A program made the position numbers and the translations under genes. Positions 8,276-16,027 of a DNA stretch of 22,140 bases are shown here, one piece after another. Under the pieces are notes generated by a model. The model was given only the letters and a program-made list of their open reading frames with translations, was not told the DNA's origin and ran no database searches. This DNA is from a candidate division Zixibacteria bacterium 4484_93 (GTDB lineage: Bacteria; UBP14; UBA6098; 4484-93). Position 1 is the stretch's first letter; each line of letters begins with the position of its first letter. The stretch spans positions 1 to 22,140 of the forward strand of contig NATO01000014.1 of the NCBI GenBank assembly GCA_002085385.1, read 5' to 3'.

Positions 8276-9623
8276 ACCTCTTCATCTTCCGATATAGCGT
8301 TTTCCGGTCGATGCCCAGAATCCTTGCCGCATTCGACTTGTTCCAGCCGGAGAGCTTCAGCGCATTTTCTATCAATTCACGCTCGGATTCCTCTATATTG
8401 AGGCTACCACCGGGCACAAGCGAATCGATGCGACGCCTTATATAGTTCAGTTCCTCGAGGATGCTCTCAAGAATAACAGCCATCTCCGACGGGATATTCT
8501 CCCTCCACCTGACCGGCAACTTCCTGCCTGTCTGAGAGTGCTCAGCAAAATACCCTTTTATATCCTCACCGGTCACAGGAGACCCCTCGGCAAGTGAGAC
8601 GAAGTTCTCGATGAAGTTCCGTAGCTCCCTGACATTTCCGGGCCAATGATATCCGAGAACAAACCGCATAGCAGAATCGGTAAACCCAGGGAAAGGCTTA
8701 CCCGTTTTTTTCTCCACCTCCTTGATAAAGCTCGCTACAAGAACAGGGATATCCTCCCTGCGCTCCCTGAGTGGCGGGATATATATCTTTGCTCCAGCAA
8801 GGCGGAAATACAGGTCCGAGCGGAAGCGTCCCATATCCATCTCCAGCTTCAGGTCACGATTGGTTGCCGCTATGATACGAACATCCGCCTCTCTCTCCTC
8901 CGACGAGCCGACAGGATAGAACCTGCCTGTCTCAAGCACACGCAAAAGCTTCACCTGCAGAGAAACAGGCATATCACCTATCTCATCCAAGAATAGTGTC
9001 CCACCGGAGGCTCGCTCAAAGAGACCTATTCTGTCGGAGACGGCTCCTGTAAATGCACCTTTTACATAGCCAAACAGTTCGCTCTCAAGAAGGCTCTCCG
9101 GAATTGCTCCGACATTCACAGGAACAAACTCACCCGATGAGCGTTCCGAACGGTTATGCACAAGCCGAGCAACAAGCTCCTTCCCAACGCCACTCTCCCC
9201 TACCACGAGAACCGAGATGTCTGTTCTTGCAAGTTTTAGTGCTATCTCACCGACAGAATAGATAGCCCTCGAGCGCCCCAGAATCCCACCGGACAACAGA
9301 AAACCACGAACCTCGAGGAACTTTCTCAGCATTGCAGAGAAATCATTTACAGATACCTCCCTCGGAATGAAAAGGTCGGCATCCTTCACATTCTCATTCC
9401 CCACAACAACAAGTGCTGTGGTCGGCGTATGCTCGAGGAGAAAACGAACGATACCCGATATGTGCGGGACATCGCCATCGATTATGAGAGCATCGGCACC
9501 GTCGGATTTCAATCTCCGCAGAAGAGAAGGCGTATCCGAGAAGGCGGTAAGTTTCACCCCTTCAAATGAGGAGAGAGCTTCCCCAAAAAACTTTTTATCC
9601 GGATATAGAAAGATCCTTGTCAT
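8256..9623 (-). CDS. sigma-54-dependent transcriptional activator with degenerate receiver
   Basis: A 455-residue NtrC-like activator. The N-terminal receiver-like domain (1-105) keeps a candidate phosphoacceptor Asp49 ([11 protein letters not shown]). The acidic pair is reduced to one residue (PD at 8-9) and the switch Lys is replaced (FIPREV, 85-90). The AAA+ domain is intact: Walker A GESGVGKE (142-149), GAFTGA (189-194) that contacts sigma-54, Walker B GGTLFLDE (207-214), and the arginine-finger segment [10 protein letters not shown] (266-275). A Fis-type helix-turn-helix closes the protein ([20 protein letters not shown], then [13 protein letters not shown]). No sensor kinase is encoded in the window. 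Its ATG overlaps the holB stop as ATGA and its end overlaps the DUF2723 start, so it is embedded in the run and could act on it or elsewhere. Confidence 0.88.
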   Translation of the reverse strand: MTRIFLYPDKKFFGEALSSFEGVKLTAFSDTPSLLRRLKSDGADALIIDGDVPHISGIVRFLLEHTPTTALVVVGNENVKDADLFIPREVSVNDFSAMLRKFLEVRGFLLSGGILGRSRAIYSVGEIALKLARTDISVLVVGESGVGKELVARLVHNRSERSSGEFVPVNVGAIPESLLESELFGYVKGAFTGAVSDRIGLFERASGGTLFLDEIGDMPVSLQVKLLRVLETGRFYPVGSSEEREADVRIIAATNRDLKLEMDMGRFRSDLYFRLAGAKIYIPPLRERREDIPVLVASFIKEVEKKTGKPFPGFTDSAMRFVLGYHWPGNVRELRNFIENFVSLAEGSPVTGEDIKGYFAEHSQTGRKLPVRWRENIPSEMAVILESILEELNYIRRRIDSLVPGGSLNIEESERELIENALKLSGWNKSNAARILGIDRKTLYRKMKRYEIKED

Positions 9624-10693
9624 AAATCTCTCCCAGCAAGTCGAAATATAAAATCAAACACGAGAACCTGCAGGTTCGGGTTCCGCTCAAGAAAACTCAT
9701 CTTCTCGTCCAGAACTCTTATATACTCCTCCACCTTCTCCGCGGGCAAAAGATGCGCAACCTCAACAATTTCATCCTTTCTGTCAATGTTGACAATAAAT
9801 TTCGCTTCCCCCGTTCGCTGATATAAAACTATATCGTTCAAAACCGAGCGCGAAACAGCAAAAAAATTGGAAACGAGTTTTTTATCCCTCGTGTTCTGGA
9901 AGAGTTGCACAACCTCAAGCAGGACAGTATCCTCCGGTGAGCGAAGAAGAGAAAGGAAAAGGTCGAGCATCCTCTTGCGGGCGGAAAAATATTCCCTGTC
10001 GAGGAGAAGAAAAGCCCTCCCAAGGCTCCCTTCCGATAGATGAGAAACGAGCTCTATCTGCGATTCTGTGGCATCGGTTCTGGATTCCAGATATTCCTTT
10101 ATTTCCCGGCTGGAAAGTCTACCCAAGAAAAACCTCTGGGTCCGGGAAACAATCGTTTCAAACAGTCTATCCGGATAGGGCGTTGTAAGAATTATATGAG
10201 CATAATCAGGCGGCTCCTCGAGCGTCTTTAGAAAAGCATTTTGAGCCTCCGGTGTCATCCTGTGTGCATCAAAGATAACAGCAAGTTTGCGACCTCCAAA
10301 AGCTGGCGTGAGCTGAATCTGCTCCTCTAAAAACCGGATGTCATCTATTGTTATCGAGGCAGGCACCGTGAACATAACGGGAAGATACGGGTTGGAGAGA
10401 AGCTGCTTTACCCAGTCAAGTCGCTTCGCCCTTTCACCTGCCGGCAGGGGCAAAAGATATAAAATATCGGGATGCTCACCACGGATAGCAAGTCGGCAGG
10501 AGCGGCAATCTCCGCAGGGAGGAGTATCTCGCTCACACAGGAGAAGCTTGCTTATCTCTACTGCAAGAGCTCGCAAACCGACACCCTCACTACCGCAAAT
10601 GAGAATAGCAGGCGGAATCTTCCCGCCCTCATACATCCGCAGGATTATCCTCTTACGAAGCTCCTGCCCGACAACACCAGCGAGAGCATCCAT
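9620..10693 (-). CDS. holB: DNA polymerase III subunit delta prime
   Basis: A 357-residue clamp-loader subunit of the AAA+ DnaX/delta-prime family. The zinc module C53, C60, C63, C66 (CERDTPPCGDCRSC) lies in its usual place. Sensor and lid motifs include MTPEAQNAFLKTLEEPPDYA, IILTTPYPDRLFETIVSRTQ and RFFLGRLS. The P-loop is GSEGVGLR (34-41), with Leu where ATP-binding homologues have Lys. Delta prime is known to be a non-ATPase that supplies the arginine finger, and SRTQ provides that Arg, so the loss supports holB rather than dnaX. The ATG follows the EnvC-like stop immediately (TGAATG) with GGGAGGG upstream. It sits between envelope genes, an unusual neighbourhood. Confidence 0.86.
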   Translation of the reverse strand: MDALAGVVGQELRKRIILRMYEGGKIPPAILICGSEGVGLRALAVEISKLLLCERDTPPCGDCRSCRLAIRGEHPDILYLLPLPAGERAKRLDWVKQLLSNPYLPVMFTVPASITIDDIRFLEEQIQLTPAFGGRKLAVIFDAHRMTPEAQNAFLKTLEEPPDYAHIILTTPYPDRLFETIVSRTQRFFLGRLSSREIKEYLESRTDATESQIELVSHLSEGSLGRAFLLLDREYFSARKRMLDLFLSLLRSPEDTVLLEVVQLFQNTRDKKLVSNFFAVSRSVLNDIVLYQRTGEAKFIVNIDRKDEIVEVAHLLPAEKVEEYIRVLDEKMSFLERNPNLQVLVFDFIFRLAGRDL

Positions 10694-11830
10694 TCAAACC
10701 CTCCCTGAAGGAGCAAGCCAATCCGTCGGGTCCTCCACACTGCGACCATGATAAAGCTCGAAATGGAGCGCTCCTCCAAGATACCAGTTGCTTCCAACAA
10801 CACCCAGAACATCGCCACCCGTTACCCGTTTCCCCTCTTTTACAAGGACCGAGGCAAGGTTCCCATAGACCGTAAAATATCCGCCAGGATGGGAAAGTAT
10901 GATGAACATCCCGTAACCCCTGAAGCTACCGATATAGGAGACCTCACCATTATGAACAGCAAGAACCTTCTCTCCAGGGGATGCCTCGATGTCGATACCA
11001 TCGTTCTTGAGGCTAATGGAGCTACCTCCCGATACCCCAAAACCACGAACAATCTTGCCAGAAGAGACAGGCCAGGGAAGATTTCCTCGAAGATAGGCAA
11101 AACTTTTCCCAGATAACCTCTTTTTTTTCGATAAGTTATCTATAATCTTCTCAAGTTTTTTCTTATGTTTCTCAAGCGAACTCACTGCATTTGCAAGTTC
11201 TTTCTCTTGTGACACAAGCTGGGAAACGAGATTAGATTGCTCCTTTTTCTCCGCTTCATACATTGCAAGAGCTTCCCTGTGCTCGGATAGCACCTTCTCG
11301 AGTGATGATTTAAGCGAAAGAAGTTCCGCCTGCATATTGGAAAGCTTTGCCCGATTCTGCTTGAGGATATGAATCTGGCGTGAGTATTCGCCACCAACCT
11401 TAAGCAGGAACTTCACCCGTCTGAGGAGTTCAGGGACGGATTCCGACGAGAAATAGAGTTCGAGTGGCTGGATGCGCCCCCTGCGATAAAGTGTGTTGGC
11501 AAGGGTAGAAAGCCGTTTCTCTCTCACATCGATAAGGGAACCAATCTGTTGAATCGAGAAGTCGAGCGAGTCGATTGCTGACCTTGTGGAATCAAGCCGC
11601 TCGGACAAAAGGAATATCAGATTCGATTCCTGACCGATAAGCTCATCATATCCCTCAATCCTCTTCATAAGGCTGGATTTCTTCCGCTTAAGTCTGGCAA
11701 GCTCCTGCCTCTTCTTCTCGATGGAGGATTTTGTCCTATCGAGCTGCTTCTGATACTCTCCCTGCCCAGCAAAAGCAACAGCAGAAAGGAGCAAAAGGAG
11801 CGCCACTATCCCTTTTGAATGATAATCCAT
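10694..11830 (-). CDS. EnvC-like LytM protein, probable murein hydrolase activator
   Basis: A 378-residue exported protein: signal peptide to about residue 22, a long charged coiled coil (about 25-240, with a break near 115-145), then a C-terminal LytM/M23 domain (about 255-372). The layout matches EnvC, which activates cell-wall amidases at division. The zinc site is incomplete. The usual HxxxD is NDGID, with Asn276 for His and Asp280 kept. The usual HxH is ALH, with Ala354 for the first His and His356 kept. The YxH region reads YGNL. Known EnvC-type activators are likewise catalytically dead, so an activator role is more likely than an endopeptidase. The start overlaps the end of the transglutaminase-fold reading frame by 25 bases; a GGAG lies two bases before the ATG, which is short. 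Confidence 0.83.
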   Translation of the reverse strand: MDYHSKGIVALLLLLSAVAFAGQGEYQKQLDRTKSSIEKKRQELARLKRKKSSLMKRIEGYDELIGQESNLIFLLSERLDSTRSAIDSLDFSIQQIGSLIDVREKRLSTLANTLYRRGRIQPLELYFSSESVPELLRRVKFLLKVGGEYSRQIHILKQNRAKLSNMQAELLSLKSSLEKVLSEHREALAMYEAEKKEQSNLVSQLVSQEKELANAVSSLEKHKKKLEKIIDNLSKKKRLSGKSFAYLRGNLPWPVSSGKIVRGFGVSGGSSISLKNDGIDIEASPGEKVLAVHNGEVSYIGSFRGYGMFIILSHPGGYFTVYGNLASVLVKEGKRVTGGDVLGVVGSNWYLGGALHFELYHGRSVEDPTDWLAPSGRV

Positions 11831-13170
11831 TTCTCCGATAGGTTGGAGAGTTCCTCAATGTATTGCTTGAAGTGAGCATACTCCTCAGGGGGTATGAAAT
11901 GGCTCTTGAACAGAAGGTCAATGCTCAGGGTAAGCCTTCCTTTTTTCGGCTCGAAATGGGCTGTGATGCGGAAATAGTCGTTATCGACCTTCACATCTTC
12001 AGGGGTATAGTAGACATAGAACCCGTTCGGGAGAATAAAATCGTAGCTGTATTCATACCGTTCGAGGACTGCTTGCATAAATGGGTAGCTGCGGCTCTGC
12101 TCACCGACAAGCCAGGCTAAGTTCCGGGTTCCCCTCACCTGGAAGCCGAGCCTCGACTCACCCATCGGAACGGCAAAATCTTTCACATCGAAGCTGGCGC
12201 ACTCGCTCAGTGTAGAATCCATTGTGCCAAGCCCAACAACCTTGTAATCTATAAGTCGCGCCGATGGGAAAAATTTGCTCGCTCGCTCCTCAAAATGCTT
12301 CTTTATCTCCTCATCACGCCAGTTCCTTATCGAACGCTTATCCGCTTCCAAGACACCGCAAAAGGAGAGCGTATCGTGAACAGTGGCATCTGCATTCTCA
12401 TCGAGCGTGAGAACAATTTTCCGTGATGTCGTGTTCACATCCAGCTTGCGCTCGAGATTAACCAGCTCGCCACCATCAGAGGTAACTCTGAAGACCGTAT
12501 CCAGCCAGACATCGGATGGCAGCACATCGAACTTTATATCACGGATGGCAGGGTAACAATAATACTTCTTTCTGTCCACCACAACCTCAAGTGCCACCTC
12601 GTCGAACCAGCCAATGGACGGGACATCCGAGTTGGGATGCCCAGAAGATACGGTGGAGAAAAAGAGAGGATACGAACGGATACCCACCCTGTCGAGGAGT
12701 GCCCAGAGGAGATAGACCTTATCGAGCCCGTTGGCATACCTGTCCTCGAGTATTGAGGATAGCCGTCTCGGAATGTAGCGGAATGAGGCTATAGGAACAT
12801 CTGCTTCCCTTATATCCTGTGAGACAAAGTAAAAAAGCTTCCTCGCCTGTGCGAGCTTATCCTCGCAACCCGATGTAATAGAATCGATGAGACGATATAC
12901 ATCCATATCGAGCGAATCCCGAAAGGAACGGTAAATCTGTCTGCCAATGTAATTCCAGTCGGAGTCGAGCGAGAAATCCACCCTCGGGGATATATATGAG
13001 AAGGGCGGCATATACCTCTCTGGATGGATAAGCGGAATATTTTCAAGTGATGCGTAGAACGAATTTTTCTCCTCTCTCAGCTCGACATCCCTTGAGGTAT
13101 CGAAAACTCCGAGTGGATAACAGGCTCTTTCCCCTGAAAGAGAAGCGAAAACAGAGCAGGGTCTGCGCAC
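11806..13170 (-). pseudogene. C-terminal part of a frameshifted DUF3857/transglutaminase-fold protein
   Basis: This reading frame (454 codons if begun at the ATG at 13170) continues the protein started at 13721. Homologous sequence begins only at Asp28 (13089), as DVELREEKNSF; the first 27 codons overlap the upstream frame and look spurious. It contains a transglutaminase-like domain (LAQARKLFYFVSQDI, then SILEDRYANGLDKVYLLWAL and VGIRSYP) and a closing domain starting with VWLDTVFRV, the equivalent of the usual WLDPT. In active or typical members the motif is RYGDCKDKA; here Gly148 (codon 12727-12729) replaces the Cys. The usual His is Glu191 (FDEVALEV). So the fold is kept but the protease/transferase site is lost. 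A one-base indel in the GGG at 13089-13091 restores a single protein of about 638 residues, the normal family length. Confidence 0.75.
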
Positions 13171-13721
13171 TTTCTGCCCGTTATCTCGAAGGCATAGTCC
13201 ACGATAGAGCCAACCCTTACCTCACCGAGCGCAAACTTGAGCCGTTTCTTTCTGTTGTATTGTGGGATGAATGAGAAGAGGTTCGCATCCTCAATGGCGG
13301 CGTCATCGAGATGGAAAAACCTACCTTCCGGCGAGACGGTGCGAGCAAAAAGAACCTTAGCTCTCTGTGTATCGGGGAAATAATCAACAGAAGCGTTGCC
13401 AGCTGCTCTCTTCCCTCGCTCATCGAACACCTCGTATATCCTGCGAATAACAATCCGATACGAGCTATCCGGCTGAACAACAACCTGCTTGCGGGAGAAC
13501 AGAACAACATAACTCGACATCGGGTAATCCTCCGGTGAGGGTTTGTTGTCGTATGCTCGGAGCAAGATGGTATCTGTCACATCGGCTATCGTCTGCCACT
13601 CTTCACCCTCACGCCGCTGCGAAAGTGAGAGCTTATACACATCCGAGCGTGGAAGCCGAAGAACAGAGGAGTTTGTCCTGAATATGAGAAAAACGAGCAG
13701 AAGAGAAATTATCCTTTTCAA
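13077..13721 (-). pseudogene. N-terminal part of a frameshifted DUF3857/transglutaminase-fold protein
   Basis: A 214-codon frame with a signal peptide-like start (MKRIISLLLVFLIF) and a DUF3857 domain (about 45-205). Typical blocks are SSYVVLFSRKQVVVQPDSSY, RRIYEVFDERGKRAAGN, VLFARTVSPEGRFF and VRVGSIVDYAFEI. Sense ends at PQG (residues 209-211); the frame then adds MSS and stops at 13077, while the true continuation lies one frame away at 13089. DUF3857 proteins are exported or periplasmic, of unknown function, and usually continue into a transglutaminase fold, as here. The start codon is TTG at 13721, with GGAGG six bases upstream, and it overlaps the TPR gene's stop as TTGA. Either a real mutation or a sequencing/assembly indel splits the gene. 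Confidence 0.75.
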
Positions 13722-14461
13722 TTTTTACCTCCGAGCTTCTCAAGAATCTCGCTCGCAGATTTGAGTATCTCCTTCTCGTTGTCATTTTTGGACTTGTGCG
13801 AGATAATCTTTCTCAAATGCACCCTCGCCTCATCATTCCTCTCGGCAGAGACGAGGCTTTTTGCGTACTCAAGTCGAAAGAGCAGATTCCCTGGGTCCAT
13901 ATCGACTGCCTTCCTCATGTTTTCCAGCTCGCCCTCGAGGGATGCTTCTCCAAGCCCCAGTGGACGGCGCCAAAGAACGCTTCTTCGCCTGACTCCACGA
14001 TGCCACAGACCGAGCAGATAATATTCCTCCGGCTCCTTGGCATCGAGTTTCATAGCATAGTCGAGCTCTTCCTTTATCCGCTTGGCAAGGGACGCATTGT
14101 CCCAGTCTGGCGTAAGAAGTCCCATCTCAATCAGGGTTCTGGCAAGCTCGATATGCGTCTTATAATTCTCAGAATCGAGGAGCAACGAGCGGGAAAGATA
14201 ATCGCTTGCCTTCGTGTAGAACTCATTCTGATACTTACCAACAGCATCCTCAGCGAGGATGTTCAGTGTTCTGCCTGCCTTGAGGTAGATTTCGGCATCC
14301 TTCGAGCTTAAAGAGAGAGCAAGCTCGTATTTCTCAAGGGCTTCTTCATATCTTCCAAGACGAAACAGCTCATCCCCGCTCTTAACAAGCATAGAGACAT
14401 CATCGGCAGACGCACTAAACGCAAGTAAAGAGAACATCAATATAACCACCAGAAGTCTCAT
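13718..14461 (-). CDS. secreted RMDN-like TPR protein
   Basis: A 247-residue exported protein with a signal peptide (MRLLVVILMFSLLAFSASA) followed by TPR helices. The first is clear (GDELFRLGRYEEALEKYELA), with later pairs near SDYLSRSLLLDSENYKTHIE and EEYYLLGLWHRGV. The middle block, a LGLWHRGV helix, a Trp/Arg-rich stretch, GEASLEGELENMRKAVDMDP and then LFRLEYAKSLV, follows the pattern of the regulator-of-microtubule-dynamics (RMDN/RMD-1) TPR family. That family has many bacterial periplasmic members of unknown role. The ATG has AAAGGAGG upstream. It is the first gene of the seven-gene minus-strand run and lies just downstream of the divergent promoter region. Partner proteins are unknown. 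Confidence 0.72.
   Translation of the reverse strand: MRLLVVILMFSLLAFSASADDVSMLVKSGDELFRLGRYEEALEKYELALSLSSKDAEIYLKAGRTLNILAEDAVGKYQNEFYTKASDYLSRSLLLDSENYKTHIELARTLIEMGLLTPDWDNASLAKRIKEELDYAMKLDAKEPEEYYLLGLWHRGVRRRSVLWRRPLGLGEASLEGELENMRKAVDMDPGNLLFRLEYAKSLVSAERNDEARVHLRKIISHKSKNDNEKEILKSASEILEKLGGKN
13728..13732 (-). promoter_or_regulatory. ribosome-binding site for the TTG start at 13721
   Basis: The minus strand reads GGAGG, six bases before TTG at 13719-13721. The next in-frame ATG is far downstream, beyond the signal peptide, so this site fixes the unusual TTG start. Confidence 0.6.
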
Positions 14462-14486
14462 ATTCCTCCTTTATTTGCAAATACCA

Positions 14487-14514
14487 ATATTAGCAAATCC
14501 CTCCTTTATGTCAA
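14487..14514 (-). promoter_or_regulatory. putative sigma-70-type promoter for the minus-strand run
   Basis: The minus strand reads TTGACA (14514-14509), a 16-base spacer, then TAATAT (14492-14487). The -35 box is a perfect match and the -10 matches four of six. Predicted transcription would start near 14480, leaving a short leader before the ATG at 14461. The -35 lies in the left arm of an inverted repeat. Confidence 0.4.
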
Positions 14515-14535
14515 CAATATAATTAGTTGTTGACA
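14509..14535. repeat. perfect 9-9-9 inverted repeat, possible operator
   Basis: TGTCAACAA (14509-14517), nine bases, then TTGTTGACA (14527-14535) form a perfect dyad. Each arm holds an outward-facing TTGACA box. The dyad may be a repressor or activator site, or simply the product of two symmetric -35 regions. Arm-centre spacing is 18 bases, under two helical turns. Confidence 0.5.
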
Positions 14536-14557
14536 ATATATGAAATTTCCTTAAATT
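14530..14557 (+). promoter_or_regulatory. putative sigma-70-type promoter for the plus-strand run
   Basis: TTGACA (14530-14535), a 16-base spacer and TAAATT (14552-14557). The -35 is a perfect consensus and the -10 matches four of six. Transcription would begin near 14564, followed by the ribosome-binding site GAAGGGGG just upstream of the ATG at 14597. Confidence 0.4.
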
Positions 14558-14596
14558 TTCCAACAACCTTATTTATCCTCGAAGGGGGAACAAACG

Positions 14597-15640
14597 ATGA
14601 GGGGTACAAAATTGTTTGTCGTTCTGATTGCTCTGATTGCCTGTCTGGCAGGTGATTCCTATGGGAAAAGCGCAAGGTCCTATTTCAGGGATGCGAAGAA
14701 GAACTTCAAAAAAGCGACTACAAAGGAGAACTTCGACGCAGTCAATGAGGCGTTCTCGGACCTCAAGGAGGCGGTGAAAATCTCTGGGAATAAAGAAAAG
14801 GCATACAAGATATTCTTCTGGTTTTACAAGCATAGGGAGGGAGCGGAAAGGTTAGAGAAGAAGGATGAGTTCAACTCCCTGATTGAGTTCGGGGAAAATA
14901 TGCTTTCAAGCCTTCCGGATGAGGGCGTGCTTATCACATTCGAGAGGTATGAAACATATCCTCTGCTCTTCCTGCAGGCTGTGGAGGGAGAAAAATGTAA
15001 TCTCACCATCATCAGCAAGCATCTACTCAACCAACCGACATATGTGGAGGCAAATTCCGATAAACTCGGGATAAAGCTCGATGCAGAAAATATGGAAAAG
15101 CTTATAAGGGCAAACATCGAGCCTGCACAGGTCATCATCGACTCACTCGCAAGCGCCGCCTCCTCCGGGGGAAAAAGACTCTTCTTCCCGATTAGCATAC
15201 CACCAAACTATTTCAAAAGATATATGAACAACCTGACATTCCTCGGACTCGTGTGGGAATACAATGGAAAGCCACCAGAGAAATATATATCAATCATCAA
15301 AAAGAGGGTTGTGGAGGACTACTCATACGATGCATTTGAAAAAGCAAAGGGCAGCGAGAGGATGCTGCTGCGCTCAGCGTATAACAACTATGTGCTTATG
15401 GTGAACATCTCATCGACACTCGCCAGAACAAAGGGAGACACCGAGACAGCCCTGTCAATACTCTTGTGGGGAAAGGAAAAACTTGAAAACCACTGGATGA
15501 TAAATGGTGCACTCTACAAACTATACAAAGAGACAGGAGAAACAGAAAAGGCTGAGGAGGCAAAGAAGAATATCCAGAAATTCGTCGAGGAACACCCGGA
15601 GGAACCAAGAGCAAAGGAATTCCTAAAAATTCTGAAATAA
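14597..15640 (+). CDS. secreted protein with a DUF2723-like soluble module and TPR-like tail
   Basis: A 347-residue exported protein: signal peptide to about residue 23 (LFVVLIALIACLAGDSYG), a helical region, a central module at about 99-224, and a helical tail with TPR character (GDTETALSILLWGKEKLENH and ETGETEKAEEAKKNIQKF). The module reads GENMLSSLPDEGVLITFERY, then LLFLQAVEG, then LLNQPTYV. It parallels the soluble region of the DUF2723 protein encoded at 6344-8275 (GRNILSPLDTGSVALL, IYLQQMLG, LLRRSWYV). In FCB relatives the same region reads like NGDNDTFPLWYLQEVEG. The acidic residues of that motif are replaced here (FERYETYPLLFLQ). No enzyme function can be assigned. It heads the plus-strand envelope run, 72 bases before rplU, and diverges from the run that contains the DUF2723 gene. 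Confidence 0.65.
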   Translation: MRGTKLFVVLIALIACLAGDSYGKSARSYFRDAKKNFKKATTKENFDAVNEAFSDLKEAVKISGNKEKAYKIFFWFYKHREGAERLEKKDEFNSLIEFGENMLSSLPDEGVLITFERYETYPLLFLQAVEGEKCNLTIISKHLLNQPTYVEANSDKLGIKLDAENMEKLIRANIEPAQVIIDSLASAASSGGKRLFFPISIPPNYFKRYMNNLTFLGLVWEYNGKPPEKYISIIKKRVVEDYSYDAFEKAKGSERMLLRSAYNNYVLMVNISSTLARTKGDTETALSILLWGKEKLENHWMINGALYKLYKETGETEKAEEAKKNIQKFVEEHPEEPRAKEFLKILK

Positions 15641-15643
15641 CTG

Positions 15644-15671
15644 TTGCCGAATTCCTTAAACATATTATATT
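15644..15671 (+). promoter_or_regulatory. possible promoter upstream of rplU
   Basis: TTGCCG (15644-15649), a 16-base spacer and TATATT (15666-15671) lie in the AT-rich 72-bp gap after the preceding gene. They match the consensus at four and five of six positions. This would allow rplU and the outer-membrane genes to be transcribed separately from the first gene. Confidence 0.35.
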
Positions 15672-15712
15672 TTTCAATCTTAAAAAGCAGAAATCCTATG
15701 AAAGGAGACAAG

Positions 15713-16027
15713 ATGCGAGCGGTAGTCACAGTTAAAGGTATGCAGTTCACGGTGGAGCCTAACGATATAATCGATGTTCCATACGACAGGAAGCTCACCG
15801 AGGGGGAAACGGTCACACTTGATAATGTGCTCCTTCTGGAAAAGGATGACAAGACTATCGTTGGCGAGCCTACGGTTAAGGGAGCAAGGGTCATCGCAGC
15901 GGTGAAAGGAACCATCCGGGGGGAGAAGGTCATCGCCTTCAAGAAGAAGAGAAGAACAGGATACAAGAGGAAAATCGGGCACAGGCAAAGCTATTCAAGA
16001 CTCGAAATCATCGAGATAAAGGGCTGA
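15713..16027 (+). CDS. rplU: 50S ribosomal protein L21
   Basis: A 104-residue protein matching L21, which binds 23S rRNA in the large subunit. It shows MRAVVTVKGMQFTVEPNDII at the N-terminus (the counterpart of the usual YAIIxxGGKQYxVxxGD), DNVLLLEKDDKTIVGEPTV in the middle and the basic KKKRRTGYKRKIGHRQSYS with C-terminal LEIIEI. The N-terminal GGKQ motif is altered to KGMQ. The ATG at 15713 is chosen over an in-frame ATG at 15644: AAAGGAG lies six bases before it and it gives the standard L21 length. L27 (rpmA), the usual next gene, is absent; instead bamA starts on the last base of the stop codon (TGATG), coupling a ribosomal gene to outer-membrane assembly. Confidence 0.88.
   Translation: MRAVVTVKGMQFTVEPNDIIDVPYDRKLTEGETVTLDNVLLLEKDDKTIVGEPTVKGARVIAAVKGTIRGEKVIAFKKKRRTGYKRKIGHRQSYSRLEIIEIKG

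Noticed and set aside
8646..9651. Plus-strand open frames opposite the sigma-54 activator
   Set aside because: They mirror the conserved AAA+ coding sequence and show composition-driven, low-quality translations.
13089..13094. Programmed -1 ribosomal frameshift
   Set aside because: No X-XXY-YYZ slippery heptamer in phase and no evident downstream stem-loop; an indel is simpler.
14462..14596. Sigma-54 (-24/-12) promoter in the divergent gap
   Set aside because: No GG-N10-GC pair with acceptable context on either strand.
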